NCBI GenBank assembly: GCA_950097015.1
Contig: CATNEN010000002.1
Span: 2,976,001-3,040,000, forward strand
Length of the DNA stretch: 64,000 bases
Source of the DNA: Macrostomum hystrix
Lineage: Eukaryota > Platyhelminthes > Macrostomidae
Direction: 5' to 3'
A program made the translations under genes and the position numbers. Under the pieces are notes generated by a model, which was not told the DNA's origin, ran no database searches, and was given only the letters and a program-made list of their open reading frames with translations. Below, piece after piece: positions 1-11,726 of this stretch. Every line of letters begins with the position of its first letter. The stretch's first letter is position 1.

Positions 1-1890
1 TTGACTAACCTGATGACCTGGCGATTGGCTAACCCGATGACCTGGCGATTGGCTAACCTGATGACCCGAAGTCTCACCGAATACCGCTGAAGCCGACACC
101 GTGGCCTACACTGACACGCTGTCATTCATCCAGCTATCGACTCCATCCCATACTGTCTTAGCGTTTACACAAACAGCGGCACTAGCGTCTCTCCCATCAA
201 TCAAGTCTCTCTGCCCGACTCCTGCAATTGCGATCTCTCGTGTCCGACACGAAGCAGAACCAGAAGCCTCATTTCAACGTGGTGGCCCTGAGAAGGGCCG
301 TTTTAACGTTCACAATGGGCTAACATCATACTGTGCAGTCAACAGATCGACCCCGCAGCGAAATCGGCACCGTCTAGAGCAACTGCCGGACTAGCCGACC
401 GCTGCTCTGGATGATGGGTATTCCGCCGTGGATATCGACATCTGCAGCCACAGCAGATGCACACCCACACGACCAGACTGACTAAGATGAAGGCGCCTAA
501 CAGCGCCCACAGGCTAATCAGCTGCCACTCGACGATCTGCAGTCGCTTGTCGAGACGCTCGACCTGAACACCGAGGTCTGTTAAAAGCCAGCGCAGATTT
601 GAAATTTGGTCTTGCATTGCAAGTTGAGAAACAGTTTAACTTTTAGAAACTCGCTAGAAGTCAAATGTTGCACGCATAGAGCCCCACGTTTTTCTGTCCC
701 TTTATATCACTTTTCGTCGCTTTAATCCAAACCTCTCCTTTCCTTTACTTTCTAACTCAATAAACTTAACTGGACATGTACATTACTCGCGCACATAGTC
801 TATGGCACTTCTCTGCGCTACCCCACTCCCTTTGTGCACCCTCCTTGACCCTGTCTAAGGTCTTGTATATGCCACTTGTTTTGACACTCCTAATCGATCG
901 CGTTTTTCTATCATATTATTATACCAACTATGCATATAATCTTTTGATGTCACCTTACATTTAATGCTCCTTACAAATACTGCAATGCTATGCTACGTTT
1001 TAAATTTTACGGAACGACCTTTATCTATAAGCGTTTTGTCATTTTCCTATCTTTTGAAACCTGTTTCGAATGCATGCTATATCATTTTTTCTCCTACCCT
1101 ACACTATTTTACCCAATGATTATCAACATTTTGTTTCTTCGAGCTCGGAGGACCTTCGCTTCTGTAAAAAAGGGCCAATGAAATGTTACAATTTAACCCA
1201 TGCGATTCACACCTATATGCGCTGATAAAAAACCAAAAATATCCTGTTTTCCCATTATGCGAAAATGCGTATGCAAGAGCTCCAGGATTCGCTCAAAGTC
1301 TCCTGTCGAATGACCGCCTTTGGTCAAGCACTATAAAAGTTCTTGCACTGAGAGAAAAGTGTTTCCCCAACCCTTAACCCTTACCCTTTTCCTCCCTGAA
1401 ATCATCTTACTCAAGCCAGCCGCAGTTAATATAATCCACTCACTTACTTAGCTAGCCATTGCTATCCCTGGCCAGCTACAAAGCTTAGACTACACCTTAG
1501 ACAAAGCTAAACTTATTTCATTAAGTTAGAATTCCTTGAATTCCTACCTGACCTTTAATTTGAAACCATACCCCCTCCGATTGTGATCTAACAAGAGGAT
1601 CCGTGAGTAACCACTAACAACTCGTGTTTGGGAAACACCTCTCAGTTAATTTTATAGAAAGTTTCATCATTGTGATTGCTTATTCTAAGACCATTTAAAT
1701 ATAATCCGATCGAGAGTATAATATCTAAAGTGTGTGCAACATCAGGAAAAGATAGTCGATTTCCCACGCCTCCTTATTTCTTAGAAATAGCCTTTCGTAA
1801 TGGGCTATTGTCGGAAACAACAATCGAATATAACAAGAATATTTATTAAGCTAGACATAGATAGATTAGAGACGAAACTAAAATATTTCA
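1..1890 (+). mobile_element. Left LTR of an LTR retrotransposon (5' end cut by window)
   Basis: Bases 1-1875 are repeated at an exact offset of 6500 bases (6501-8375), and all short reading frames in the two copies give identical peptides. The only differences I noticed are a few bases near 1876-1879. The copy ends at 1890 in ...TTTCA, directly before a primer binding site, so this is the 5' LTR of a plus-strand element. The LTR is long, at least 1.89 kb and at most about 2.4 kb, because the integrase remnant ends at 5980. It starts with a roughly 24-bp tandem unit (about three copies at 1-70). The near identity of the two LTRs suggests a recent insertion or gene conversion. Confidence 0.85.
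339..617 (-). CDS. Antisense reading frame inside the LTR: coiled coil plus membrane segment (doubtful)
   Basis: A 92-codon frame runs antisense to the element, with an identical copy at 6839-7117 in the other LTR. It starts at an ATG, has a heptad-like stretch (about residues 5-32, leucines and valines at a/d positions), then one strongly hydrophobic segment (about 34-55), then a Cys/Arg-rich juxtamembrane stretch and a polar tail. That layout suits a small single-pass membrane protein. Duplication here follows from LTR identity and is not evidence of selection. I recognise no family. It may be chance. Confidence 0.25.
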   Translation of the reverse strand: MQDQISNLRWLLTDLGVQVERLDKRLQIVEWQLISLWALLGAFILVSLVVWVCICCGCRCRYPRRNTHHPEQRSASPAVALDGADFAAGSIC

Positions 1891-1891
1891 C

Positions 1892-1905
1892 TGGTTCCCT
1901 GACCG
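1892..1905 (+). promoter_or_regulatory. Primer binding site, tRNA-Glu type
   Basis: The 14 bases TGGTTCCCTGACCG begin one base after the LTR end. They are complementary to the 3' end of eukaryotic tRNA-Glu including CCA. Position and the leading TGG fit a reverse-transcription primer site. This fixes the element as plus-stranded and the LTR 3' boundary at 1890. Confidence 0.8.
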
Positions 1906-4366
1906 TCTTTTCCTCCATGCACTCACTTTATTTCTACACCATGACTAAATTCATTATTGCTTAAGGCATGGCTGAGGGGCGTGGGGGGAGTAATCTGGCA
2001 ATTCCTTTCTGCAATTAATATTAAATTTTGTCGAGTTCGAAAAAATCTTGTGTTCTCCCGTGTTTCACTGCGTCCTCAATGAAATTCGAGGGCCCTCTTA
2101 AACCACAGTCAGTCAGTCAGTTAGTTAATTAGTCAGTCAGTCAGCTAGTTAGTTAGTCAGCTAGTAAGTCGATTATCGATAAATCAGTTTAAATGAAGAT
2201 AATGAAGCTTGAGGTGTTGGCGCGCAGATATAAATTAAAATCCTCCTAAGACTTTTAATAAGTCATAGTCGGCAAAACCTCTTTCTTCAACACCTTTCCG
2301 AGTCGTCAAGTTAGGTTTAGATTTCGTTGAATAAATTCAACACTCTCTAAATAACTTCTCAACTCAAAATCATTTCCCTCCAACTCTGCAAGTGTATAGC
2401 CTCCCTATCGTTGAAATTGGTTGGAAATTCCTCAAGTAAATTGTTAAATCAGACGGCAAGTCTTCTAAACGAAGATGTCTCTACTCCTCCAACGTAGAGA
2501 ACCATGCAAATTGTCTTCTAAAAAGACGATTCTGCCTAATATTTTATCTTAGACGCTTTCACTTGTAGAACTTTTAGCAACAAAAAACTTTTAAATTTAA
2601 CATAAAATCCTATAGTTACGCATTATCGCTTCTCTGCTGGGTCAACGCGAAAAAGTTTTTCTTTAACCAAACACTGTTGTCCTAAAGCAGCTTTCCGTTG
2701 TGTGGTCCATGCAAACAACCACGCGCTTCTCCCCAATTCTCCGCTGCGTCAACACAACAAAATTTTTCGTTTTTAACCAAACATCATTCTCCCAACGCAG
2801 CTTTAGGTTATACAAATATATGCAGAGCCTTTGGCCTTCCCAAGGCCCTCATTCATCAGCCCTCTAGATTTTTTTTGGGAAATTTTCTGCCTGAATCATT
2901 GATCAGGTTCGAAGCTGCATTCTGCTAAAACTTTTCTCGTTTACTTTACTCAGCCTCACTTGCATGTGAACCCAATATCCCATTTCTTTACGCAAACAAC
3001 AGCCCTATTCCATCATCCTGGCAAATTGGGTCAATAACGGCTCCCTCGGGATCGCTGGTTAAACTTTTCGCCGACAATGTTTCTCATTTCCCCTCCTAGG
3101 TCTTGTTTGTTCTTTCTCCTGAAACAGCATTGCAAATTCAGCACCATCTACGTCTCAATTTCATCAATTTTTGACTTGCCTCACGGGCAAGCTGGCAAAC
3201 AATGGAGGTCACGGCCCCAAACATCTATAAAACCTCCTCCCTCTATTCACATTCATCACTCTCAAAACTCAACTAAACTCAGTCATTCTGCATCTCCTCT
3301 GCGATCCGACCTACCTGCCGCATCCTTCGCCGTGTCTGCTGAAGCACTGCTAGTGCCATCCTGATCGTTCTTTCCTGAATTCCATCCTGAATTTCTCATT
3401 CTTCGTCTGCTTCTTCAACCACTTGTAACCAGACACATCTAACGCTGTAAATATACTTGATATGCTTACAAAATTCTATAAAAAAGCACATAAATATATA
3501 CCTTTTTATATCATATATAACATTACCTACTTAAGCTGTATATAAATATTTAACTACCTCTCTCTATGCTTACACACGTCAACGTTTCTGTATATATTTC
3601 CTCGTTCACAAACGAACATTTATCTAATAGGATGTATAATGAAGTTCCGCACTACACAAATAATATCTATTGCTTTCCTTTGAACATATCCTCTTGTAAA
3701 TACATCTTTTCATATGTAACGACATGCGTATACCTGTCTTAATACTTATACTTTCAATAAAAGTGGTAAAATGAATAAATAAAAAATAAAAAACTCAAAA
3801 AATAACTAAAATATATTACCATCTAACTTGTCTTTGTTTATAACGTGAATATATATATAACCAAAAAACAAAAAATCACAAAATCAAAAAAGCAAATAAA
3901 AATAACAATATTAGAAAACAAAATAAAAGCAGTAATCTAAAAAGCGTCTAATGATTTAAATATTCCTACAACTTTTAAAATCCCTCCTCGCTATTACACT
4001 TTGCATTCTTTGCCTGACTCCAAAACCACGTGGTACCTATTCATTAATTAATTATTCGCCGTACTGATTCAATCTGAACGGAGAACACATTTCTCAATCA
4101 GACGCAGATGAACACGTTTAAATAAAAGCCGCATTACTTATTCTGAATCCCCAAAATTGCCAGAACTCCGGACCACGTGCCCGAAAGCCGTTGCCTGTTG
4201 CAACAAACCCTCTTCTTACTACTCGCAGTAACCAATACTTGCTTCACCATCAAGTTCTTACTCCGCCTTATCCGAATCTTGTTTTGCATTCAACTCCACA
4301 AGAGAGTTTAAAAGTACATGAATTTATTGCCTAGTTATACTCGCTCTGGAAAAAAATAATCAATCA
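1906..4366 (+). other. Internal region of the LTR element without recognisable gag, protease or RT
   Basis: About 2.4 kb of AT-rich sequence lies between the primer binding site and the integrase remnant. No frame longer than about 95 codons occurs and no Gag, protease, reverse transcriptase or RNase H motif is visible. A tetranucleotide run of AGTC/AGTT type lies at about 2106-2172. The element is therefore a deletion derivative that would need enzymes in trans. Confidence 0.6.
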
Positions 4367-5980
4367 TTGAAATTGGAGGACCCACAGCAATCTCAGATAC
4401 CGAATCAGTCCATAGACCCTGATTCTCTAGTTGAGGACAATCCAAACGGCACAAACCCCTCCGTCTTGTCCACACCTCACAATAGAACTGTTACAGGCGC
4501 ATCAACTTCCGTCACTTTTGGAGACTTACCGTCATACAGAGATAGTACATTACAAGATCAGCAACAAGAGTCTGTCGGTGGTGACGACGACATATCTGAA
4601 GAATCAGAGACTTCAGACCAGACGACAGTTAAAATACTTTTCTGTACAAAACAACACGCTCTATTACGATGATGACAATGGAAACATGCGACTCGTTATA
4701 CCACACTGTTATCGAGATGCCTTGTTATCCTCGTGTCATACTTCGGCTTTTGGCGGCCATTTAGGTCTTCAAAAGACTCTGCAGAGACTGACACGCTTCT
4801 ACTACTGGCCCACTCTCTACAAAGACGTACAAACTTTCGTTAATGGGTGTACAATATGTCACCGCGCCAAATCTGGCCCACGACTGCACCCAGAAAGAAA
4901 AGCCGTCAAGTTCAATGAAGTCTTCTCACACCTGGCTATCGACATAGTTGGACCTGTACCTCCTGCAAGCCGTGATAGAGACATTTTCAAGTACATCCTG
5001 ACCGCTCAGTGTGGCGTCAGCAAGTTTCTCTTCACGATCCCACTATGCGATACTACGACAGCTACAATCTGCTCCAATCTATTTCGATATGTGTTTTCCG
5101 TTGCCGGACTACCAGCCCATATCATCTCAGACAATGGTCCGCAGTTCATATCACAAGATTATCGCGACTTCATGAACACGCTAGGCATACAACTCATCTA
5201 CACCTCATACTATCAGCCATCTAGCAACTTGTTGAAAGAGCACACAAAACGCTCAAACAAACACTGACAGCATTTGTGCACGACAAACCCGAACTCTGGC
5301 TTGAATACCTTCCATCAGTTACGTTGGCATTAAATACGGCCGTACATGCTCATATGGGTGAATCTCCCTTCTATCTATTCTATGCTCGCGATTTCCTGCC
5401 ACCTAATGCTAGAATCATAGAGCATCAAACTACGGCCTACATAGATGTGATCAAGCCCGTCAACATTACGAGTTCTGCCATTTTACTCGCACGTGATATC
5501 GCCATTCAACATCTACACTCAGCAGCTGATGCTCGTACTACACGACATAATGAGCAAATGTCTCAATCCACTCCGTTAAAAGTCGGCGCTCGCTGCTATC
5601 TAGATGTTTCCGCCACTAAGGCAACTAAATTCTCTAATCCCTACCGTGGTCCTATGAGAATACTCAAATGGCTATCACCGCAGAATGTGCTCATCAATGA
5701 TGTGAACAAGCCTCATGAACAACCTATCGTGGTACATGCTTCAAAACTCAAACCTTCGCCGAACGATACGCCTCCTGAAGCCATGATACCTGAGTTCACA
5801 CATTCAACGGCTCAAACACACACTAATCATCGAGCGAATCTTACTCGCTCAATTGCGTTGCAAACATCTCAGACGGACATCAAGCAGTCGGAGAAGGGTG
5901 CAGACCGTAATGCAACACCTACAAACAACTTGAAAGAAGAGCCTAGATACCAACTACGCTCAAGAGCCGTACCACGATGA
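4367..5980 (+). pseudogene. Ty3/gypsy-type Pol remnant: integrase and C-terminal tail, frameshifted
   Basis: Three frames together cover the end of a Pol polyprotein. The first (4367 to about 4630) is a polar linker. The second (to 5267) has the HHCC zinc-binding module of retroelement integrases, then the first catalytic Asp in AIDIVGP and the second in SDNGPQF. The third (about 5240-5980) has the helical end of the catalytic core and a basic C-terminal region. A frameshift near 4620-4640 joins frames one and two, and another near 5228-5240 breaks the reading exactly at the third catalytic acidic residue. RT and RNase H are absent. The copy cannot make a working integrase from one frame. Confidence 0.8.
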
Positions 5981-6479
5981 GCAATAATTCGCGCTATGAA
6001 CTCGATAAGATCGACATTCTTTAAATTCGTGCATGTTACCTTCTACGTTACCCATATTTTTATTTTGTTATAATTTCTTTCCCTTCTTCACCCTTGATGT
6101 TTGATATAGAATACCATCATTCCTCCACACATCTAATATCTATCTTCCATAGTGCACATTATATGCCTTGATATCACTTTTGTCAATCCAAAACACAAAA
6201 AACTACAAAAAATACCACTTTTCAATACACATTATTTAGTTTCTCGCTTACCCTATTTCTTTTCATAATTATAGATAATTTTATATATTACCTAAACTCG
6301 ACATACGGCTTCACCTATATTTATTCGCTACCTTTATTACCTCCTCATACACATTTTACTCAGCTACGACTATTTCGAAGACAGACCTCTTCTCCTTACA
6401 CTTGTTCTAAACAATCTTTCCAACATCTTTTCTTTCTGTCCTTTATTCCACATTCGCCTCGTTGAGGCTCGACCGTGTG

Positions 6480-8390
6480 ACTAATCTGATGACCTGGCGA
6501 TTGACTAACCTGATGACCTGGCGATTGGCTAACCCGATGACCTGGCGATTGGCTAACCTGATGACCCGAAGTCTCACCGAATACCGCTGAAGCCGACACC
6601 GTGGCCTACACTGACACGCTGTCATTCATCCAGCTATCGACTCCATCCCATACTGTCTTAGCGTTTACACAAACAGCGGCACTAGCGTCTCTCCCATCAA
6701 TCAAGTCTCTCTGCCCGACTCCTGCAATTGCGATCTCTCGTGTCCGACACGAAGCAGAACCAGAAGCCTCATTTCAACGTGGTGGCCCTGAGAAGGGCCG
6801 TTTTAACGTTCACAATGGGCTAACATCATACTGTGCAGTCAACAGATCGACCCCGCAGCGAAATCGGCACCGTCTAGAGCAACTGCCGGACTAGCCGACC
6901 GCTGCTCTGGATGATGGGTATTCCGCCGTGGATATCGACATCTGCAGCCACAGCAGATGCACACCCACACGACCAGACTGACTAAGATGAAGGCGCCTAA
7001 CAGCGCCCACAGGCTAATCAGCTGCCACTCGACGATCTGCAGTCGCTTGTCGAGACGCTCGACCTGAACACCGAGGTCTGTTAAAAGCCAGCGCAGATTT
7101 GAAATTTGGTCTTGCATTGCAAGTTGAGAAACAGTTTAACTTTTAGAAACTCGCTAGAAGTCAAATGTTGCACGCATAGAGCCCCACGTTTTTCTGTCCC
7201 TTTATATCACTTTTCGTCGCTTTAATCCAAACCTCTCCTTTCCTTTACTTTCTAACTCAATAAACTTAACTGGACATGTACATTACTCGCGCACATAGTC
7301 TATGGCACTTCTCTGCGCTACCCCACTCCCTTTGTGCACCCTCCTTGACCCTGTCTAAGGTCTTGTATATGCCACTTGTTTTGACACTCCTAATCGATCG
7401 CGTTTTTCTATCATATTATTATACCAACTATGCATATAATCTTTTGATGTCACCTTACATTTAATGCTCCTTACAAATACTGCAATGCTATGCTACGTTT
7501 TAAATTTTACGGAACGACCTTTATCTATAAGCGTTTTGTCATTTTCCTATCTTTTGAAACCTGTTTCGAATGCATGCTATATCATTTTTTCTCCTACCCT
7601 ACACTATTTTACCCAATGATTATCAACATTTTGTTTCTTCGAGCTCGGAGGACCTTCGCTTCTGTAAAAAAGGGCCAATGAAATGTTACAATTTAACCCA
7701 TGCGATTCACACCTATATGCGCTGATAAAAAACCAAAAATATCCTGTTTTCCCATTATGCGAAAATGCGTATGCAAGAGCTCCAGGATTCGCTCAAAGTC
7801 TCCTGTCGAATGACCGCCTTTGGTCAAGCACTATAAAAGTTCTTGCACTGAGAGAAAAGTGTTTCCCCAACCCTTAACCCTTACCCTTTTCCTCCCTGAA
7901 ATCATCTTACTCAAGCCAGCCGCAGTTAATATAATCCACTCACTTACTTAGCTAGCCATTGCTATCCCTGGCCAGCTACAAAGCTTAGACTACACCTTAG
8001 ACAAAGCTAAACTTATTTCATTAAGTTAGAATTCCTTGAATTCCTACCTGACCTTTAATTTGAAACCATACCCCCTCCGATTGTGATCTAACAAGAGGAT
8101 CCGTGAGTAACCACTAACAACTCGTGTTTGGGAAACACCTCTCAGTTAATTTTATAGAAAGTTTCATCATTGTGATTGCTTATTCTAAGACCATTTAAAT
8201 ATAATCCGATCGAGAGTATAATATCTAAAGTGTGTGCAACATCAGGAAAAGATAGTCGATTTCCCACGCCTCCTTATTTCTTAGAAATAGCCTTTCGTAA
8301 TGGGCTATTGTCGGAAACAACAATCGAATATAACAAGAATATTTATTAAGCTAGACATAGATAGATTAGAGACGAGTCTAAAATATTTCA
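6480..8390 (+). mobile_element. Right LTR of the same retrotransposon
   Basis: Matches 1-1890 at a 6500-base offset and ends at 8390 in TTTCA, after which sequence diverges from the left copy. The true LTR start lies between 5981 and 6501 and cannot be fixed because the left copy is truncated by the window. The stretch 5981-6479 is AT- and pyrimidine-rich with no gene, and I saw no convincing polypurine tract in it. The 24-bp tandem unit seen at 1-70 has one extra copy here (about 6479-6565). Confidence 0.85.
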
Positions 8391-9353
8391 CTTGTGCTCT
8401 TATGGAGAAATCGAAAATTAATAAAGGACGACGAATAAATCCAGTCAATCCAATTAAATTCGATTGTTCAAATTCATTATATACGAGCTCGTAAATAGTT
8501 CCCTTTGATTCTGTTCAATATATTGAACACCAATTAAGAAATAATTAGATCAAAAATACATCAGCCAAATATTCCGTTTTGCGACACGGTATTTAAGTAC
8601 GCAACAGGAAAGAGGCGTGAAGAAAGAACGGCACGCTTTGAGAACAGGTAGCATCTGTTAAGAATATCTGTTTAGAATATCTGTTAAGAATATCTGTTTA
8701 TAATATCTGTTTAGAATATCTGTTAAGAATATCTGTTAAGAATGCTGACCGTTCCCGAAGAACTAATTTGTCCAATGCTTAGTCACGTCCCCCCTAGAAT
8801 AGAATACAGGTCTTTCAGATATTTAGAAACTTTCGCCTGATGTCTGATTTCTGATTTTAAATCAGGACGATTCCAGTTTGTAATTAAATTACACGCGCTG
8901 GAAACATTGTACTTCTACAGCATTCCGAGACGGATAGGTACGCGTTACATACTTCAGCGAATAATTTCACTTACTTGACAAATCTGTTAGTTGAACACAT
9001 GCACTACAGGAGCAACTCCACGAGCATTAGAAGCGACCGCACCACACGAGAAGCTATCGAGCCAGCACCTGAATTGGGACCCGCGTCAGCACATGGAATA
9101 ATGGGAAAACTAGGTAGCACTTGATCCTCTTGCCTTCTGTGAGCAGAGTTGTCAATTGTGGTAGGATTGCCTGAACAGACATTATGCTCCTTAAGCTGTT
9201 TTCTGGTGTACAGCATCACCTTCATCAGCTGTAGTCAGATCATCAAGGGCGTCTTGAACTGCCTTGTTGCAACGCCGGCGAGCCACAATCTCGCCATCTG
9301 TCCTCGAAAAGATTCTGCATGAATGCAACTCCCATCATGTTTCTTCTACAGCA
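8391..9353. other. Non-coding flank with short AATATCTGTT tandem repeat
   Basis: No supported gene. At about 8655-8750 an AT-rich unit containing AATATCTGTT recurs six or seven times with 16-20-bp spacing. The rest is unique AT-rich sequence up to the transposase fragment. Confidence 0.5.
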
Positions 9354-9700
9354 TTAATCCAGAGTAAAGTAAAAGTTATCGTTATTCTGTGGCCTTCCAA
9401 AACTTAATCTCACACAAAGAACGTGGCTTTTTAGAAAACTCAGTTTGGAATAAAGGTTCAAGAGCAACAAGTCGATTAGAAATTGCTGAAGCTGTTCTAC
9501 TTGAAGTCTATAAATAAAGCAGCCACATTTATCACATGAAGAATAGCCACTATGACTTTTCATACCTTTAATAAATGCCCGAGCAGGTGCATCGCAAACA
9601 AGCTCGATACGAACTGTATTTTTAATCATTTTGAGCTCAGAAGTCAGTTGAGCTAAGAACTCTGCCAATGGTGGCTTGCCTTCGCCAAAAATATTCCAAT
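9354..9700 (-). pseudogene. Fragment of a CACTA-like (Transposase_21 type) transposase
   Basis: A 104-codon minus-strand frame contains the signature CDAPARAFIKG followed by HSGYSSCDKC. This is the block around the second catalytic Asp and a Cys pair in CACTA/EnSpm-like transposases, where a D-x-PAR motif precedes a GC-x-x-C motif. Upstream, in another frame (9670-9720), a short stretch reads as a plausible continuation, so the copy is frameshifted. No N-terminal zinc region or third catalytic residue is present. It resembles a different subfamily from the larger copy at 51573-56662. Confidence 0.6.
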
Positions 9701-10580
9701 GACAGAAGGACTGCTATCATTGATAGCCCCAAGGATAGGACGAGATTTTTTTTGCTAATAAATTTTAACTTTTTTAATTTTAGTTTAATTTTTTAAGATT
9801 TTAATCTAAGATTTATATCTAAGATCTAACTTTTATAAATTGGTAAACCATCTATATTCATTTGTAATTCAGGCTTAACATTCAAATCTTAAGTCTCAAT
9901 TAAAAGTCTAGCTTTTCCTAGACCAAAGAAGGCAAATTTTTTTTTCCCATTGGAATAACAGCATTAGACCTTGGAGTTTCCATAAATCTTCGAGCAGACA
10001 TTGGAAGCTTAGGAACTCCAGGTAAAGTAGCTAGAATTTCTAAAAATCAATCAAGAGCAAAATGGGAAATTCCAAATTCATTGACGCTGGAAAAAAGGAG
10101 CGTCACAGTGCATGCTTCAGAGCCCGGGCGCGAACAAAGGCCGCACCGCCGGCAGTGTCCGGGGCGCCTGGAATTGACACCTTAGGATAGGACGGCCGTG
10201 CCTATGCTTCAGAAAAAGGCCGGCCGCCCTCCTATCTCGGCAGTGTCGGCAGGGTTCTGCTAACCCATACTACTACTACGGGGTTTCAAGTTCGGCAGCA
10301 GCCTCTTTAGTTCCTCAAATAGGCGGTCATATGTTCGACGGTTTTTATTTGGCAGCAAGGCAAAAACAAGTGGAAGCACTTTTCCTAGAACCTTTCCATG
10401 AATTGAGTACACCTGAGTAAAAGGTTCAGGTAAAACATTCTATTGAAATCTAAGAATATAATCCGCAGAATTCCCCGGCAAAGAAAACGGAGTGACTTAC
10501 TCAAAGCTTCCTTTATCGGAATCCTCCCCATTCTGCTGAAACTTGTGAAAAAGAAAAAGAGGTTGAATAGGGGAAGAAAA
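9701..10580. other. Non-coding interval upstream of the two-frame locus
   Basis: AT-rich sequence followed by a GC-rich patch (about 10110-10260). No gene is seen. A TATTTAAG box near 10581 lies about 50 bases before the next reading frame and could be a promoter element, without further support. Confidence 0.35.
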
Positions 10581-10634
10581 AGTATTTAAGAAAGGCAGCA
10601 CAGTCGAATTCTGCTGGTTTTAAGGCACTCGCGC

Positions 10635-11149
10635 TTGAGCGTGAACTACATAGACATTCAAGGCTTCCCGTGTGATGGAGAGAATGATGACTTCATCGTG
10701 AAGGAGCTGGCAGTCCTCGAAGTAAAAAAGGGAAGCCACCACATTTCCCACCATGTGTACGCCCCACCGCATCCGTGGGAGAGAGTGTCACCCGACATGC
10801 GAATGTACTACAGTCAGCTCACGAAGAATCAGCATAAATTCAAGTGGAGCGATGGAAGCCGGCCGTATTTTCAATTGACCCATGCCATTGTGAGCATTGG
10901 AGGCGGAGTCACTTGGACAAGCGGAGAGGAAAAATCTATTTTTCTGACTGAGCTGCTAGGCAGACAGGTATTCAACCTAGACGATCTGGGCTCACCTTCC
11001 GCGAAGGAGTCAGCTAGCGGCTGTGCTGTGAGAAATGCATTGCTGTACTACAGTTGGCTAAAGCCAAAGTTCTGCATCAGCTTAAGAAGCGAGCAGTGTC
11101 CATGGCACAAGAGTTTCAGCGACATCAGCAGTCAAAGCATTCAAAATGA
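10635..11149 (+). CDS. Protein with DIQGF motif, unknown function (start and end uncertain)
   Basis: The frame begins with YIDIQGF, then FIVKELAVLEV, HHVYAPPHPWERV, a Tyr/Trp-rich middle and TWTSGEEKSIFL, LLGRQVFNLDDLG and CAVRNALLYY. I recall similar motif series in uncharacterised invertebrate proteins whose D-x-Q/E-G-F start suggests an RNase H or exonuclease-like fold. That is memory, not a search. The frame lacks an ATG near its N-terminus (first codons TTG, GTG), so an upstream exon is likely. From about 11045 a neighbouring frame (Gln/Lys/Ala-rich helix, stop TGA at 11147) looks more protein-like. Either a frameshift or a small intron ending in CTACAG at 11054 is present. That alternative stop overlaps the ATG of the next gene. 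Confidence 0.45.
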
Positions 11150-11709
11150 GTGCAGGAGCCACAACACTGAGTGTCACCAACCTGGTTGGCGGAGTGGATC
11201 TGAAACTGGTTGGAGGCAGGGGCGCCCAGCTGCCTCTAAGAGAACTGGCTCTCAGCATGGCGCATGTGATCTACCGACCCGTTTGGCCCCGGGTGCTCAT
11301 CAAGCAGATGCGAAATTCCAGGGTAACTCTGCTGCTCTACCCCACTGGGCAACTGAGCATCTGTGGCGCCAAGAGCTACGCAGACGCGGCCAGGGCTGCC
11401 CGTCGCTTCGTGGCTATGCTGCATCGCAGAGTGCCGGTTCAACTGCTGCCTCCTCAATCCATTTGTGTTCGAATTAAAACTATTAGTGCAAAGGGCAACC
11501 TGGACTTATACGGTGCTTTATCGCTGTCTGATTTGCGCAAAATTCTATCCAGCGCAACTTATGAACCTGAATCGTTTTCTGCTTTAATCTGTAAACTTCC
11601 CTTTTGCAAATTTTTGCTTTTCCATAACGGCTCATTTGTTCTGAGCGGAGCTCGCTCTCTGCGACAATTGCGTTCTGATGCTGAGCATCTAGCAGCTCTC
11701 ATCAAGTGA
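11146..11709 (+). CDS. Divergent TATA-binding-protein-like factor (TBP fold, two repeats)
   Basis: The 187-residue product aligns with the TBP core over its full length. Repeat 1 (about residues 9-95) has VTNLVGGVDLKL, LALSMAHVIYRP and TLLLYPTGQLSICGAKS. Repeat 2 (about 105-187) has LSSATYEPESFSALIC, FLLFHNGSFVLSGARS. These match canonical TBP blocks (YxPxxFxxxI and xxxFxSGKxxxTGAKS) in both repeats. Of the four DNA-intercalating Phe of TBP, the repeat 2 pair is kept, while in repeat 1 they appear as Trp (WPRVLIKQM) and Tyr (LLLYPTG). There is no long N-terminal extension, as in TBP-related factors. The gene is intronless, follows the DIQGF frame directly and has AATAAA at 11721. Canonical TBP is far more conserved than this, so it is a paralogue (TRF-like) or an element-borne copy. 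Confidence 0.8.
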   Translation: MSAGATTLSVTNLVGGVDLKLVGGRGAQLPLRELALSMAHVIYRPVWPRVLIKQMRNSRVTLLLYPTGQLSICGAKSYADAARAARRFVAMLHRRVPVQLLPPQSICVRIKTISAKGNLDLYGALSLSDLRKILSSATYEPESFSALICKLPFCKFLLFHNGSFVLSGARSLRQLRSDAEHLAALIK

Positions 11710-11720
11710 CTTGAATAATC

Positions 11721-11726
11721 AATAAA
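11721..11726 (+). terminator. Polyadenylation signal AATAAA
   Basis: AATAAA occurs 12 bases after the TBP-like stop codon, and the downstream TGTATGTG is GT-rich. It fits the 3' end of the 11146-11709 gene. Confidence 0.5.
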
